64,000 nucleotides of DNA from Prorocentrum cordatum. Taxonomy: Eukaryota; Sar; Dinophyceae; Prorocentrales; Prorocentraceae. A program made the translations under genes and the position numbers. The stretch lies in NCBI GenBank assembly GCA_963575745.1, contig CAUYUJ010019624.1:15001-79000 (forward strand), in the 5' to 3' direction. Shown one piece after another: positions 30,545 through 42,039 of the stretch (its first letter is position 1; each line of letters starts with the position of its first letter). The notes under the pieces were generated by a model. The model ran no database searches. It was given only the letters and a program-made list of their open reading frames with translations, and had not been told where the DNA came from.

Positions 30545-30793
30545 TGTTGCAGGCTGCGTTAGGCTCCAGTTTCGCTTCCCACATCTCGCCCAGCAGCGCC
30601 AGCGCCCGCTGCCACTGCTCGCCCTTCTTGCATGCGCTGATCCCAGTGCTGTAGCTCATGACGTCGGGCTCCAGCTACGCCTCTTCACATGTCGTTCAGC
30701 AGCGCCAGCGCCGCTGCCAACGCTCGCCCTTCTCGCATGCGCTGGTCCCAGCGCGCTGTAGCTGACTGGGGCTGACGCGTGGACTACGTCCAC
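30545..30793 (-). pseudogene. Two PPR motifs, frame broken, with boundary hairpin
   Basis: Minus 30656-30550 encodes SYSTGISACKKGEQWQRA...GEMWEAKLEPN. The motif upstream of it (30770-30660) reads TSACEKGERWQ but has small indels that shift frame. Hairpin GTGGAC/GTCCAC (loop TAC) at 30779-30793. Beyond it (30794-30900) a third, heavily decayed motif end can be followed (LSEM-like). Confidence 0.68.
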
Positions 30794-31300
30794 TTGCGGG
30801 AGGCACCGGCAGCGCCACAAGGCGCATGTTTGAAAGTTGGGCGCCATGTTCGCTTCTGCATCTCGCTGAGCACTGGGAACGCCCAGTGGCACTGGTCGCC
30901 CGTCCTGCCTGGGCCAGTGCTCGCGCCTCCGGGGCGGGCCTACCCGTTTCTGGGCCACCAGCCCGCCAGCCCAGAATCGGCGGAACCGATTCTGGGCCAC
31001 CGCGCTGCCGGCCCAGAATCCCGCCCGCCGCGCCCTGGGCGGCCGCGCGCGCTTCCGGGGTCGGCAGGGGCGATTCTGGGCCACCAGCCCCCGGGCCCAG
31101 AGTCGGCGGGCCGATTCTGGGCCGCCGCGCCGCCAGCCCAGAATCCCGCCCGGCGCGTCGCGGAACGGCGCGGGTGCCTCCGGGGCGGCCCTGGCCGATT
31201 CTGGGTCGCTGGCCCGCCGGCCCAGAGTCGGCGGTACCGGTTCTGGGCCACCGCGCCGCCGACCGAGAATCCCGCCCAGCGCGCGTCAGACGCCTCCCAA
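30794..31300. repeat. GC palindrome family
   Basis: Repeated inverted repeats built on GGCCCAGAATCGGC. Examples are arms 30969-30980/30986-30997 and the 14-bp near-perfect arms 31094-31107/31110-31123 with a two-base loop. Related arrays lie at 48380-48510, 54960-55090 and 56211-56930. Confidence 0.85.
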
Positions 31301-31425
31301 GTGGCCCCATGCTGGCCCAAGAGGCCCCCGAGAGGGCTGCAAGAGCGAGACACGGCATGGCCCCAAGAGGTCGCGGAGAGGGCTCCAGACCGACAAAGCG
31401 GACGAGGGATTTTGGTCCAAATCGG
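31301..31425 (-). repeat. Module X, partial
   Basis: Inverted G-rich units (CCAAGAGGCCCCCGAGAGGG) followed by CGAGACACGGCATGGCCCCA, the conserved part of the module seen at 43075, 46930 and 48500. Here it is joined to GC palindromes and not to a triplet array. Confidence 0.8.
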
Positions 31426-32029
31426 GCAGGATCTTGGGCCGTCATCTTGGGGCCTCTGGTCGTTTAGGAGCCTCTCAGCGCTTCTCTTCGGCCTCCTGGA
31501 AGCCTCCCCGGGCCCTCTTGGGCTGTCTCGGGTGCCCCTTGGGCCGTGTGGAGGCGGTCCAGGGCCGTCTGGGGGTTGCCTGGGGCCGCCTTGGGCGTCT
31601 CTGGAGCAATCTGGACACCGTCTGGGGGTCGTCTTGGGCCGTCCTGGGCCGCTCTTGAGGCTGTCTTGGAAACCCCGTGGGCCGCCAGGGGCGCCTCAGG
31701 AGCCGTCCTGGGGCCATCTTGGGACCCTGTATGGTTGTCTTGGACGCTATGACGAGGGCAAGCCCACGAACTGCCAAAATGTATGTTTTCCCGAAGGGAT
31801 GGGACGATTTTTCGGTGTTCGGGCTCTCTTGGGGCTCGTCGTGGAGCCCACTTGGAGCGTTTTGGAAACCTCTTGGGCTGTCTCGAGGCCATCTGGGGGC
31901 CCTCTTGGGGGCCTCCTGGTGCGTCTTGGAACGCTCTTGGGCCATTTTGGAAGCGCGCCGAGGCCTGCTGGGGCTCGCAGGGGCCGCCGGAGGGGGCCGG
32001 TCCGCTGCCACCGATCGGCAGCTCAACCA
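31426..32029 (+). repeat. Module G1 with alpha anchor
   Basis: One of at least six high-similarity copies (43271, 47131, 48621, 49100, 56931) of a particular ordering of G-rich units, containing GCGCTTCTCTTCGGCCTCCT. Anchor at 31742-31820 (AAAATGTATGTTTTCCCGAA then GACGATTTTTC). Confidence 0.87.
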
Positions 32030-32535
32030 GCGCTGGTCCGGCCATTGTAGGAGAGATGATGACTAGGGCTGACCCGTGGACTCCGTCCACGACGTCTTTC
32101 TGGAATGGTTCTCGGAAGAACGGCGGAGATTTTGCCGAAAACCTATGAGCACGGCGGCGGCCAGGGCGGCGGCAGCGAGACTGCGCCTTCGTGTCCGAGC
32201 TCTTGCAGCGCTCCAGTAGCTTGGCCCCAGCGCACGGCTCGTTCGACCCCTCCTATTGAGGGCAGTTTAAAAGTCTCTTGGGGATGTGCGTCAAAGTCTA
32301 AACCCATCTGCGGCGTCTCAGGAGCGCCTAGGGAAGGGCTCGGGAGGCCCTCTGGGAAAGCAGCTTGGAGCGCCGGGGAGGCTCGCAAGAGAGCTTCAAG
32401 AGGTTGTGAAATTCAATAAGATCGTAACAAACACCGCTGTTGGGTCGGACGTGCTCTGCTGCGTTGGGGAGGCGGTTTTGGTTGGGGTTCTGTTGAAAAA
32501 GAAGCTCTCGCGGGCGTGTCAGGAGCGCAGGGCCC
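32030..32535. repeat. PPR remnant, hairpin and partial module B
   Basis: Minus 32057-32030 is a trace PPR start (TCTCCTACAATGGCC). A perfect hairpin at 32075-32091 follows (CGTGGAC/GTCCACG). 32092-32440 is the 5' part of module B, diverging after ACCGCTGTTGGGTCGG; 32440-32535 has no counterpart. Confidence 0.78.
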
Positions 32536-33667
32536 CCCTCTCTTAGGGGCAGTTGAGCCTCTTTGGGCCTCTTAGGGGGTTGAGGGCCTCTCGGGTCCTC
32601 TTGTGGGCCTCTTCGGGATCTTTTGGGCAGCCTCTTGGGCCGCCTGGGCTCTTGGGCCGTCTTGGGGCCACGTTCCGAGCTCCGCACGTCATCTGGACCC
32701 TGATGAGGCTCTCTTCTAGGCCTTCTCGGGTGTCCTCCTCCTCCTCCTCCTCCTGCTGCTCCTCCGCTTCCGCCTCCTCCGCCTCCTCCTCCTCCTCCTC
32801 CTCCTCCTCCTCCGTCGCCTTCTTTCCTCGATCCTGCATGCCCTGGAACTTGGATCGTTAATCGTAGACCTCGGAGCATCGACAACGGCTGTTGGGGCCT
32901 GCGTTCTGCCTCTCACCTCTCGTCCGCCCCCCCGCTGTTGGAGGGAATTCTGTATCCACTTAGGGTCTGTTGGGGGCCGCGTGAGGGCCTCTTGGGGCTT
33001 CTTTCCGGCTTCGAGGGGGCCTCTTGGGACCCTCTTGGGCTTTTGTCGGTGCCGTCTTGGGCCGTCTCGGGGCCGTCTTGGGCCGTCTGGGGGCCGTCTT
33101 GAACCGTCTTGGGCGGCTCTTGGGGCTGTCTTGGGTGCCTTCTGGGCCGTCTTGGGGCCGTCGTGGGCTTTCTTGGGCGCCTATTGGGCCGTGTTCGGGC
33201 TGTCTTAATTGGGCCGTCTGGGGCTGTCTTTGGGGCTGTCTTGGGTGCCTCTTGGGCCGTCTCGGGCGCCTCTTGGGCCGTCCTGTGCCCGCCTTGGGAC
33301 CCTGATTGGAGCATCTTAGGACGATCGTCGTGGACGCGTCGGAGACGAAAAGCACGATAATGTCAAAAATGCGAGCTTCCCGAAGAGGGCTATTTTTGCG
33401 TCTCGGGTTTGTCCTGAGGAATCCTCGAGGGCCGTCTTCGGAGGCTCCTGGCCTGTCCTGGGGGCCCTTGGGGCCGTCGGAGTGGCCTCTCGAGCGGCTC
33501 GGAGCGCTCCTGGGGCCGACTTGGGGTCGTGGGGGCGTCCACGGTTCGGAGCCGTCTTTTGGCTGTCGGGGCGGCCTCTGGAGCGTCTCGGAACCGTGGT
33601 GGGACCGTCAGGGCGCCCTCTTCAGCGGCTCGGAGTCGCCGGAAGGCACTCTGTCCAGAAACCCTTC
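32536..33667 (+). repeat. G-rich arrays around a CTC microsatellite and module Y
   Basis: CTC/TCC triplets at 32728-32820. Module Y at 32905-32975 (CTCTCGTCCGCCCCCCCGCT then GGAGGGAATTCTG). Alpha anchor at 33335-33400. The remainder is CTTGGGGCCGT-like units. Confidence 0.87.
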
Positions 33668-33728
33668 TCGCACGCACTGCTCCCGGTATTGTAGGAGAGA
33701 CGAATGTGAACCCGTGGAAAATCCACGG
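33668..33728 (-). pseudogene. Truncated PPR motif with variant hairpin
   Basis: Minus reads SYNTGSSACEKGF and then diverges. Hairpin 33712-33728: CCGTGGA and TCCACGG arms with loop AAA, shorter than the common form. Confidence 0.75.
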
Positions 33729-34110
33729 CTGGCAGGTCGAGGTGTCGGTCCCAAGCGCACATGTGTCGCCGACGCCTGCGGGTTTGCTCCGGGGCTTGCT
33801 GCAGGTTTCGGGCTCTGGGCCTGGTGGCTGTCTTCGAGTGTCTTGGGAAAGTCTGGGCTATCTTGGAGTGGTCCCTGGAGGGTTCTTGTAGCATCGGAGG
33901 CTTCCCGCAGTCCAGTCTCGCTGCAGCCTCTTGCGGGAAGAGGCGGAGAAGGCGGAGGAGGAGAAGGAGGAGGAGGAGGAGAAAGAGGAGGAGAGCGGTG
34001 CTGGAGATGGGAGGACTGCAGGCTCCGCGAGGAGCAGGTCGAGGTGACGAAGACAGCAGACGTCCCCCCTTGTCCCCCTCCTAGCGGAGGAGAGGGGGTG
34101 TAGGAGGAAG
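33729..34110. other. Spacer with GGA tract
   Basis: Non-repeat sequence to 33935, then GGA/GAA triplets 33940-34000, then mixed sequence. No recognisable protein. Confidence 0.6.
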
Positions 34111-34900
34111 GGAGCAGTCCAACGAGAGGGAGGTGCAGGCTCGCAGGCGGGGAATCCATGGTAGAGAACAGAGAACCATGTCTCCCTTCTCATCCTCATC
34201 CTTCTCCTCCTCCCTCCTCCTCCTCCTCCTTCTCCTCCTCCCTCCTCCTCCTCCTCCTCCTCCTCCTCCTCATGCTTCTCTCCTGGGACGAGACGAGCTG
34301 GGGTGCGGGGGGTAGATGCGGAGGGAGTGAGGAACACGACCGAGCGGGAGGCCGAGGAGGAGGAGGAGGAGAGCCGTGGAGCGGGGGCGGTCCTTGCATT
34401 CCCTCCGGAGGCTTTCGAGGGTAGGAAAGGGTGCGGGTGTTGCGGCAGAGGCTCCGAGGTGTCTACGTGTCCCCTTTGCCACCCCGGATCGGCTGTGTGA
34501 GGACCCCGTAGTGCCAGAGCGGCTGAAGCTTGGAGAAAAGAAAGCCACGGAGGCGGAGGAGGAGGAGGAGGAGGAGGAGGAGGAGGAGGAGGAGGAGGAG
34601 GAGGAGGAGGAGGAGGAGGAGGAGGGGGAGGAGGGAGAGGGGGATGATGATGATATGATGAGGAGGAGGATAGTGCTGATGATGACGATGCTGACGATGA
34701 TGCTGATGACGGCGATGCTGATGCTGATGATGCTGATGCTGATCTGATGATATGATGATGCTGGCGATGATGCTGCTGCTGATGATGCTGCTGATGATGA
34801 TGCTGATCATGATGCTGATGCTGCTGCTGATGATGATGATGATGCTGATGCTGATTCTGATGATGCTGATGAGTTGATGCTGACGCTGACGACGATGATG
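34111..34900. repeat. Cluster of triplet microsatellites
   Basis: TCC runs at 34195-34272, GGA runs at 34555-34630, GAT/GCT mixtures at 34640-34890. Spacers between them are short. The Glu, Ser and Met homopolymer frames are artefacts. Confidence 0.93.
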
Positions 34901-35380
34901 ATGAGGAGGAGGCGTGAGGATGAGTAAGAGAAGAGAGCTGAACGGGGAGGCTCGTTTGGCCTTGTTGTCGGTAAGAGGCTTTGCTGAAGGCTACCTGGGA
35001 GGCACACGGGTGGGAAGCTCTCTTGGACGTTTTGTCGAAATTGTCGGAGTATCTTAGGATGGTCTGGGGCGCCTCGGAGTGGTCTGGGGCTAGGAGATGA
35101 TAATGCTGCTGCTGCTGCTGCTGCTGAGGAGGAGGAGGAGGAGGAGGAGGAGGAGGAGGAGGAGGAGGAGGGGGAAGAGTGGGAGGAGGAGGAGGAGTGA
35201 GGATGAGTGAGAGAAGAGAGCTGAACGGGGAGGCTCGTTTGGCCTTGTTATCGGTAAGAGGCTTTGTTGAAACCTGCCTGGGAGGTACACGGGTGGGAAG
35301 CTCTCTTGGACGTTTTGTCGAACTTATCGGAGTATCTTAGGATGGTCTTCAGCGCCTCGGAGTGGTCTGGGGCTTCGTTC
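34901..35380 (+). repeat. ~284-bp direct duplication with variable triplet tract
   Basis: GAGCTGAACGGGGAGGCTCG at about 34934 recurs near 35218. The shared part extends through GGGAAGCTCTCTTGGACGTT to TCGGAGTGGTCTGGGGC. The copies are separated by a CTG/GGA triplet run (35105-35195). Confidence 0.88.
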
Positions 35381-36395
35381 GGGGTCCGCGGCTTTCTTTT
35401 GGGCTTCTGGGGTTCTGGAGACGGCGAAAAGGTGCCGTGGCTGATGGCGCTGTGCTTAACGCTCCTTGGCAAGTGTCGGAGTCTGGGGCATCGGAATGGT
35501 CATGGGAAGGAGTGGTTCTGGGAAGGTTCTTGGCCCATTGAGAGCTGCGGGAAGCTCGTCGTCTCGACTATCTTCGGACTCTCTCGGAGGCCTCTTCGGG
35601 GTCTTTCTGTAGCCTCCTGGGCGTTTCTGGGGCCATTTTGGAGCGCTCTTGGGCCGTCGTGGGGGCTTGTAGGGATGTCCTGGGGACATCTGGGAGGGCT
35701 GTTGATGTTGGGATTCTTGGGGCGTCTGGGGCTATGTTGGATGGTTCGCGCCGTTTGGGAGACCGCTCGAGCCCTCTTCGGCAACTCTTGGGACCTCTCG
35801 GGCCATTTGGGGGATCTCCTGAGCCGTCTCGGGGGCCTTGTCCTGGGGCGATGTTGGCAATCTCGGGCCATCTTGGAACCCGCTGTGGGACCTGTTGGGC
35901 AGCTCCGGGGGCCCTCTTGGGGCTGTTTTGGGGGCCACCAGGGGGCTCCATGAGGCTGTCGTGGGCTTCTCTTGGGCAATCTTCGGGCCCTCCGGGGCCG
36001 TCTTGGGGCACTTGGCGGGGCGTCCTGGACCGTCTTGGGGCGATCCGGGATGGCCCTGGAGCCGTCTGGGGCCGTTCTTGATCCGAAATGGTGAGAATAT
36101 GGAAAACCTGGAAAACTGGAGGAACATCTATGATTTCGGCCTCGGGGGACCATTATCGGGGTCTGGTTCGGCCGTTTTCGAAAGCACCTGGCAAACCGTC
36201 GGGTCGTCTTGGGCTGTCATGGGGCTCCGTTCGGGTTCTCTTCGGCCGTCCTCGCACGCTCTGGAGCGTCTCAGAGCTGTCTTGGGGCTGTCAGAGGCCG
36301 TCTTTGGGCCACCGAGGGGCTGTGTTGGAGCCGTCGGGGAGCGCTTGGGCGCTTCGGGCGCTTGCGGACAGCTCGCGACCTTTTTGACCCTGTCG
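35381..36395 (+). repeat. 10-11-bp G-rich array with anchor
   Basis: Anchor-like AT stretch at 36078-36145 (GAAATGGTGAGAATATGGAA). The 217-codon minus frame is array-derived. Confidence 0.83.
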
Positions 36396-36664
36396 CACGC
36401 GCAACGACAGAATTGCAGTATAAACGACGTTGGGCTCCAGCTTCTCTTCCCTCATCTCGCTCAGCAGCGCCAGCGCCCGCTGCCACTGCTCGCCCTTCTC
36501 GCACGCGCTGATCTCAGAATTGTAATACAGATGACGTTGGGCTCCAAGTTCGCCCCCACATCTCGCTCAGCAGCGCCAGGGCCCGCTGCCACTGCTCGCC
36601 CTTCTCGCACGCGCTGATCCGAGCATTGTAGCTGACTAGGGCTGACCCGTGGACTCCGTCCACG
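36396..36664 (-). pseudogene. Two PPR motifs, frameshifted, with boundary hairpin
   Basis: Minus 36635-36530: SYNARISACEKGEQWQRA...LSEMW, then a one-base deletion (GGGGGCG for GGGAGGCG) breaks the frame. Minus 36520-36425: second full motif (SEISACEKGEQWQRA...REEKLEPNVV), beginning two bases out of phase. A third start is degraded. Hairpin at 36648-36664 (CGTGGAC/GTCCACG). The breaks make a functional reading unlikely. Confidence 0.75.
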
Positions 36665-37607
36665 ACATCTTTCTGGAATGGTTCTCGGAGGAACGGCGCA
36701 GATTGTACCGAAAATCTACAAACACGGCGGCGGCTCGGGCGGCGGCAGCGAGACCGCGCCTTCGTGTCCGAGCTCTTGCAGCGCTGCAGCAGCTTGGCCC
36801 AGCGCACTGCTCGTTCACCCCCCTCCTATTGAGGACAGTTTCGAAGTCTCTCGGGGATGTGCGTCGAAGTCGAAGCCCATCTGAGGCGTCTCAGGAGCGC
36901 TCGGGGAAGGGCTCGGGAGGCCATCGGGGAAAGCCACCGAAAGCGCCGGGGAGGCTCGCAAGGATCTACAGGGAGGGCCCAAGAGAGCTTCAAGAAAATT
37001 TGAAATCCAGTGAACTCTTAAGAGAAACCGCTGTTGGGTCGGCCATCACCTCCGGGCGCGCCTTGATGGTGCGATCCAGTCGCATCACCGCCAACGGGAG
37101 GGTTTGTTCGCCATGTCCCATTCTGTTCGCCCAGAGGGTCTGTGGAGGCCTTCGGGCGAACAGAACGGGACAGGGCAAGGAATGGGGAAGACATGTCCGA
37201 ATCTCCTGGGCCCCCCAGATGCTCGTCCGAAGAATGCGGAGAGGTCCCAGGGTCATATCAATTGGCTGCTGTCCCAGGGGTCCGGTCTGCTTGGCCCGAA
37301 GAGTTTGCCAAGGCCCCTGGGGAAACAGAATGGCACAGCATACCGGGCAAAGGGGGGCGGTAGCTGGCCTGTCAGACCCGGCGTTCGTCTTCTGCCCAAG
37401 CGGCGCGGGGCCCACGGGCCCCAGGGTTGGAGTCCCGCTAGGATTCCTCTTGTTCGCCCACAGGGTTGGAGGAGGCCTCCAGGCGAACAGAATGGGGCAG
37501 GACAATGAATGTGGCAAACTTGTCGCAAGCTCCCAGCCCCCCCAAGTGTGCGCCGAAGGGTGTGGGGCCGCGTTGGCTCCCTCAAAGGGCCGTCCTGGAG
37601 CCGTTTA
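36665..37607. repeat. Module B, copy 1 (full)
   Basis: About 940 bp, repeated at 50080-51010 and 58015-58805. The left part reads on minus in open frame into the PPR segment (LLQRCKSSDTKARSRCRRPS ... FLREPFQKDVVDGVHG), conserved at four loci. The right part holds three diverged ~163-bp units (37116, 37282, 37445), two of them with an inverted repeat: arms TCCCATTCTGTTCGCCC at 37116-37132 and its near-complement at 37154-37170. Confidence 0.88.
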
Positions 37608-39699
37608 GGCCCGTCTTGAGGGCGCCGTTTGCCCTGATGGGGCCGTCTTGGTTCGTCGTGGGCCCCTCATGGGCGCGTCCGTAGGCCGTCCTGGGCCCAT
37701 CGGGGTCCTCGTGGGGCTGTCTTGGAGCCGTCTGGGACCGTGAGGAGGCCGCCTTGGAGTCGTCTTGGGCCCCTCCTGTGCGCCTCCTTGGGCCGTCCTG
37801 GGCCCAGCAGGGGCCGTGTTGGCACCCTCTTGGGGCTGTCTTGGAGCCGTCTTGAGCCGTCGCAGCGCGCCTTGGGTTGTGCTGGGTCCGTCTTGGCCCG
37901 TCTTGGGGCCTTCCTGGGCGGTTCCTCGGACCCTCCTGGGACTTTCTGGGGCCTCTTGGTGCATCGGACCGCCGAAACGGCGGGAAACGCAAAGGGTGTA
38001 ACAGTAAACAATGGAAAATTAACGATTTTTGCCAGCTGGGACTCTCTTGCCATCTTGGCCCGTCTTGAGGCCCCGAACGGGCGCGTCCTTGGGCCGTCCT
38101 GGGCGCACCCTCCTGGGACCGTCTTGGAATCGTCTTGGGCCGTCTTGAGCGCGCCTTGGGCCGTCCTGGGCCGGTCTGGGGCCGTGTTGGCACCCTCGCG
38201 GCGAGGAAGCTCGGAGGCGGGCTCGAGGCCTCTTCGGGGCCATTTTGGAAGCTGTTGGGGCCTCTGTAGGGGCCTCGTTTGGGCTCCTTGGGAGCCTCCT
38301 GGGGCCTCTTCGGGGGATTCTTGGCGGCCCCTTGGGGCCTCTTGGGGGCCTGTTTGGGCCTCCTGGCGCCCTCTTGGGGCGGAAGGCTCGGATTTTCGGT
38401 CCGTGGTCCCCCTCTTGGCCCTCTCTTGGGTCTGTCTTCGGGCCCTCGTGGGCCGTCTTGAGCGTCTCTTGGGTCGCCTTGGGGCCCTCTTGGGCTGTCT
38501 TGGGGCGCTCTTGGAAACCTTTTGGGCCGTTCTGGGGCGCTCTTGGAGGCCTCTTGGGCCGCCTTCGAGCGTCGGAAAGCGGAAAAGGCGAGAAGGCCAA
38601 AATCCTTCCAAAACCGTCGTAAAGCGGACGATTTTGAGGCCCCAAACCGTCCAAAACCTCCTGAGGCGGTCCCCTCGTCCGCCCCCCTCGCTTCGAAGCA
38701 GTTTTTAAGCCCCGTGGCACCTCTTGGGGATCTCTTTTGGGCTCCTGGGGGCCTCTTGGGCCTCCACTGGATTCGCTGCCCTCGGTCGGCAATCGTCGAT
38801 CCTACGACGACTCTCCCCAACGGAGAAACATCGAAGGCCCTCGGAGCGTCCAACATTGTTCTTTTGTGCCTTCGATATGCCGGTCGCCTCTCGTCCGCTC
38901 CCCCCCTCCTGGAAGCAATTCTGAGGCCACTTAGGGCTTCGTGGGGGCCGTTTGGGGATCTCTTGGGGCGTTTTTGCCTGCGATATGCCTGTCGCCTCTC
39001 GTCCGCTCCCCCGCTCCTGGAGGGAATTCTGAAGCCACTGAAGGCTTCGTGGGGGCCGTTTCGGAGCCTCTTCGGCCTTCTTTTGGGCCTCCCGGGGGGG
39101 CTCTTAGGGCCCTCTCGGGCCGTCTTGGGTGCCTCTTGGGCCGTCTTGGGGCCGTCTGAGGCCCGCCTCGGCGCCTCTTGGGCTGTCTTGGGCCGTCTTG
39201 GGCCGCTCCTGGGGCCGTCTTGGGTGCCTCTTGGGCCGTCTGGGGCGCCTCCTGGGCCGTCCTGGGGCCGTCCTGGGGCGTCTTGGGACCGTCTTGGGGC
39301 CCTCCTGGCCCGTCTTGGGGCTCTCTTGGGGTCCTCTTCGGCCGTCTTGGAGCGGTCGGGGGGACTTCTTGGGCCGTCTTGGAGCGTCGGGAAGCCGAAG
39401 AGGCGAGGAGGCCGAAAACATCGAAAAACACAATAGAAATCAACGATTTCTGTCGCTCGGGGCCCTCTTGGGAGGCCTCTTGGGAGGCCTCTTCGGGCGT
39501 CTTGGACGCCTCTTGGGCCGTCTGGGGCGACTCTCGGGCGTCTTGGGCCCGTCTTTAAGCGTGCCGGGGCTCTCCGGGGCCGTCTTGGGGGCTTCTGGGG
39601 GCCCTCTCGACATGTCCTGGAGCCTGCCTGGGCGGCCCGGGGCGGCCCGGGGCCAGCCCGGGGCGGTTTCGGTGCATTGGGGCCTGCGCCATTCTGGCA
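37608..39699 (+). repeat. Long G-rich array with module Y triplet and beta anchors
   Basis: Beta anchors near 37970-38030, 38575-38640 and 39395-39450. Module Y copies near 38680, 38885 and 38995 (CTCTCGTCCGCTCCCCC then GGAATTCTGAAGCCACT). The 726-codon minus frame across the whole stretch is the largest in the window and consists of the 11-residue KTAPRRPQDGP pattern with anchor peptides. I do not regard it as a gene. Confidence 0.88.
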
Positions 39700-39760
39700 C
39701 GCACTGGGCCCTGCAATGTAGTAGAGACTGCTAGGGCTGACCCGTGGACTCCGTCCGCGC
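39700..39760 (-). pseudogene. Truncated PPR motif with decayed hairpin
   Basis: Minus reads YYIAGPSACQNG (39727-39695). The hairpin position (39744-39758) has GTGGAC but GTCCGC, so the stem is partly lost. Confidence 0.65.
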
Positions 39761-40000
39761 AATTCTTCTGAAAGGGTGCTCGGAAGAGCGGCGGAGATGC
39801 TGCTGAAAGGATATCAACATGGCGGTGAGGTGCGTGTCCAGCAGCGCTCCTCAACACCATGTTGATAGCCCCTTCCCCTTGTCCTTCGCCTTCTCCTCCT
39901 CCTCCTCCTTTTCCTCCTCCTCCTCCTCCTCCCCCTCCTCCTATCCCTTCTCCCCCTCCTGAAATGAAGCGCCCCGGGCCCTTGGAACGCCCAAAACGGT
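39761..40000. other. Module-B-like edge, inverted repeat and TCC tract
   Basis: 39765-39810 resembles the start of module B (CGGAAGAGCGGCGGAGAT). An ATCAACATGG/CCATGTTGAT inverted repeat spans about 39814-39868. TCC triplets at 39890-39960. Confidence 0.7.
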
Positions 40001-40700
40001 TTGTTTGAGCCTGCGACGGGCCGCCGAAGCGTGGGACGCAGCCTGATGGGCACACGAGGGCGCTGGCGAAACGTTGGATTTGCAGGGCCCTCGGAGCAAA
40101 CCGATGTTGGGTCGGAGGTGCTGTCCTGTTCGATTTATGTCAAATTGGAGGCCCTCTTAAGACTTGCAGACAAGATCGACTGCAGAATCGATTCCCGGAT
40201 AGCGCTCTGAGAACTAAGAAGGTTTCAGAGTGGAAGCCGGCAGCACTGGGTGGCCCGGCAGCTATTTCTGGCGGCGGTCAAGCAGCGTCGCAGCAGGCTG
40301 CTTGAACTCGCAGCGTGTCCCAAGAAGCGTTTTCCGACTCAGTCCCAAACGAGAGCTGGAAGCCTTTCCGCAGCTCCTTCGAAGATCCTTTGGATCCCCT
40401 GCGAAGCTCCCTTTCTCGAGCGTGCAAGCTCCCCCAAAATTTATTTCCAGCGTTTTTGCAAACGTTTCCCACAGGCGTTTCACGCCTCTCGGACTGCGTT
40501 GCTCTCCGGGTTTTGGACGCCACAAATTTACCCATTTTCACATAGAAAGCAGCCGCACAAACATCGTATAAACCATACAAAAAGCGTAGGATGTCCGGGG
40601 ATCCACGAGCATCATACATATTAATGTGTAGATTCGGCGAACAAATCAACACTTGGGTAAACCACTTCTGTAGTCGATCCCCTACGAGAGAATCAAATCC
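40001..40700. other. Unique, less GC-rich island
   Basis: The most ordinary-looking sequence of the right half. Minus carries an open frame (about 40700-40278) with unbiased composition: FDSLVGDRLQKWFTQVLI, HINMYDARGSPDILRFLYGL, then a basic tail. I recognise no domain. Overlapping plus frames of 76-124 codons also exist. It may be a decayed gene or element; boundaries are module-Y-like sequence at 40725 and a TCC tract at 39960. Confidence 0.5.
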
Positions 40701-41519
40701 TGGGAAGATCGGAGCATCGAACACGGCTGTTTGGGACCCGCGTTCTGCCTCTCGCCTCTTGTCCGCCGCCCCTCTGTTGGAGGGAATTCCTAGCCACTTA
40801 AGGCTTCTTGGGGGCCGTGTGGGGGCCTCTTGGGGCTTCTTTTTGCCTTCGAAAGGCGCCTCTTGGGGCTCTCTTGGACTCTCGTCGGTGCCGTTTGGGC
40901 CGTCTCGGAACCGCCTTGGGCCGTGTGGAAGCTGCCTTGGACCGTATTGGGCGGCTCTTGGGGCTGTCTTGGGTGCCTTCTGGGTCGTCTTGGGGCCGTC
41001 TTGGACCGCCTGGGGCGTCTTTGGGGCTGTCTTGGGTGCCTCTTGGACCGTCTTGGGCGCCTCTTGTGCCGTGCTGGGCGCCTCTTGGGGCCCTGATGGG
41101 GGCATCTTGGGGCGATCTTGGGGGGCTCTGTGGCCGTCGTGGACGCGTCGGGGACGAAAAAGCACGAGAATGCCAAGCATGCCAATTCCATTTCTTCCCC
41201 AAGGGAATCGGGCGATTTTTGTGCCTCGGGGCTGTCCTGGGGAAGCCTCGAGCGCCGTCTTCGGAAGCTCCTGGCCTGCGCTGGGGGCCCTTGGGGCCGT
41301 CGGAGCGGCCTCGGAGCGCCCCCGGGGCCGTCGGGGTGTCCTCTGGAGCGGCTCGGAACCGTCTTGGCGTCGTCGGGGCGCCCTCTGGAGCGGTTCGGAG
41401 CCGTCTTTTGGCCGTCGGGGCGGCCTCCGGAGCGTTTCGGAACCGTCGTCGGGCCGTCGGGGCGCCCTCTTCAACGGCTCGGAGCCGCCGCAAGAGACTC
41501 GGTGCAGAAACCCTTCTGG
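40701..41519 (+). repeat. Module Y and G-rich array with alpha anchor
   Basis: Module Y at 40735-40805 (CTCTTGTCCGCCGCCCCTCT then GGAGGGAATTCC). Anchor at 41145-41225 (GGGACGAAAAAGCACGAGAA). Confidence 0.86.
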
Positions 41520-41780
41520 CACGCAATGCTCCCGATCTTGTAGGAGCCAACTTCGCCTCCCGTATCTCGCTCAGCAGCGCCAGCGCCCGCTACCACTACT
41601 CGCCCTTCTCGCACGCGCTGATCCCAGCATTGTAGGAGAGACTAGGGCTGACCCGTGGATTACGAGGAATTGCGAGGTGAATGGGTGCTGCCGCCAAGCG
41701 ATCAGGATAGATGGCGTCATGTTCGCCTTCCACATCTCTCTGAACAGCCTTTGCAAAGAAGGGGATAACAGAAGATTCGC
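41520..41780 (-). pseudogene. PPR motifs, decayed
   Basis: Minus 41641-41545 encodes YNAGISACEKGE.W(Q)RALALLSEI with one codon altered. Further upstream on minus (41770-41670) is the end of another motif, MWKANMTPSILIAWRQHPFT, a version of a motif end also seen at 48179, 54860 and 52060. The hairpin between them (about 41657) is no longer paired. Confidence 0.68.
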
Positions 41781-42039
41781 ATGGGCGTCTTATTTTCCTG
41801 GGTGACCGGCGCGGTCCCAAATCTCTCTGAGGGACCTTCCATCGGAAACGTCTTGGAGGCGGTTTTGCGAGTGACTTGTGGCCTCTCGGTGGTCTCTTGG
41901 GACTTGATTTGGGCCTCTAAGGGGGTCTTCGGGAGCGTCTGGGGGCCTTTGGGAGACTTCATCACCATCCTCCCCCTCCTCATCATCATCGTCCTCCTCC
42001 TCCTCCTCCTCATCATCACCATCATCGTCGTCACATCAT
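41781..42039. other. Spacer with TCC/CAT microsatellite
   Basis: Degenerate sequence with a few G-rich units to 41955, then TCC and CAT triplets to 42035. Confidence 0.65.

Noticed and set aside
37582-39762. 726-codon minus-strand Pro/Arg-rich frame
   Set aside because: It is the 11-bp unit read as KTAPRRPQDGP in whichever frame, with a PPR-like start. Similar frames occur over every G-rich array on minus.
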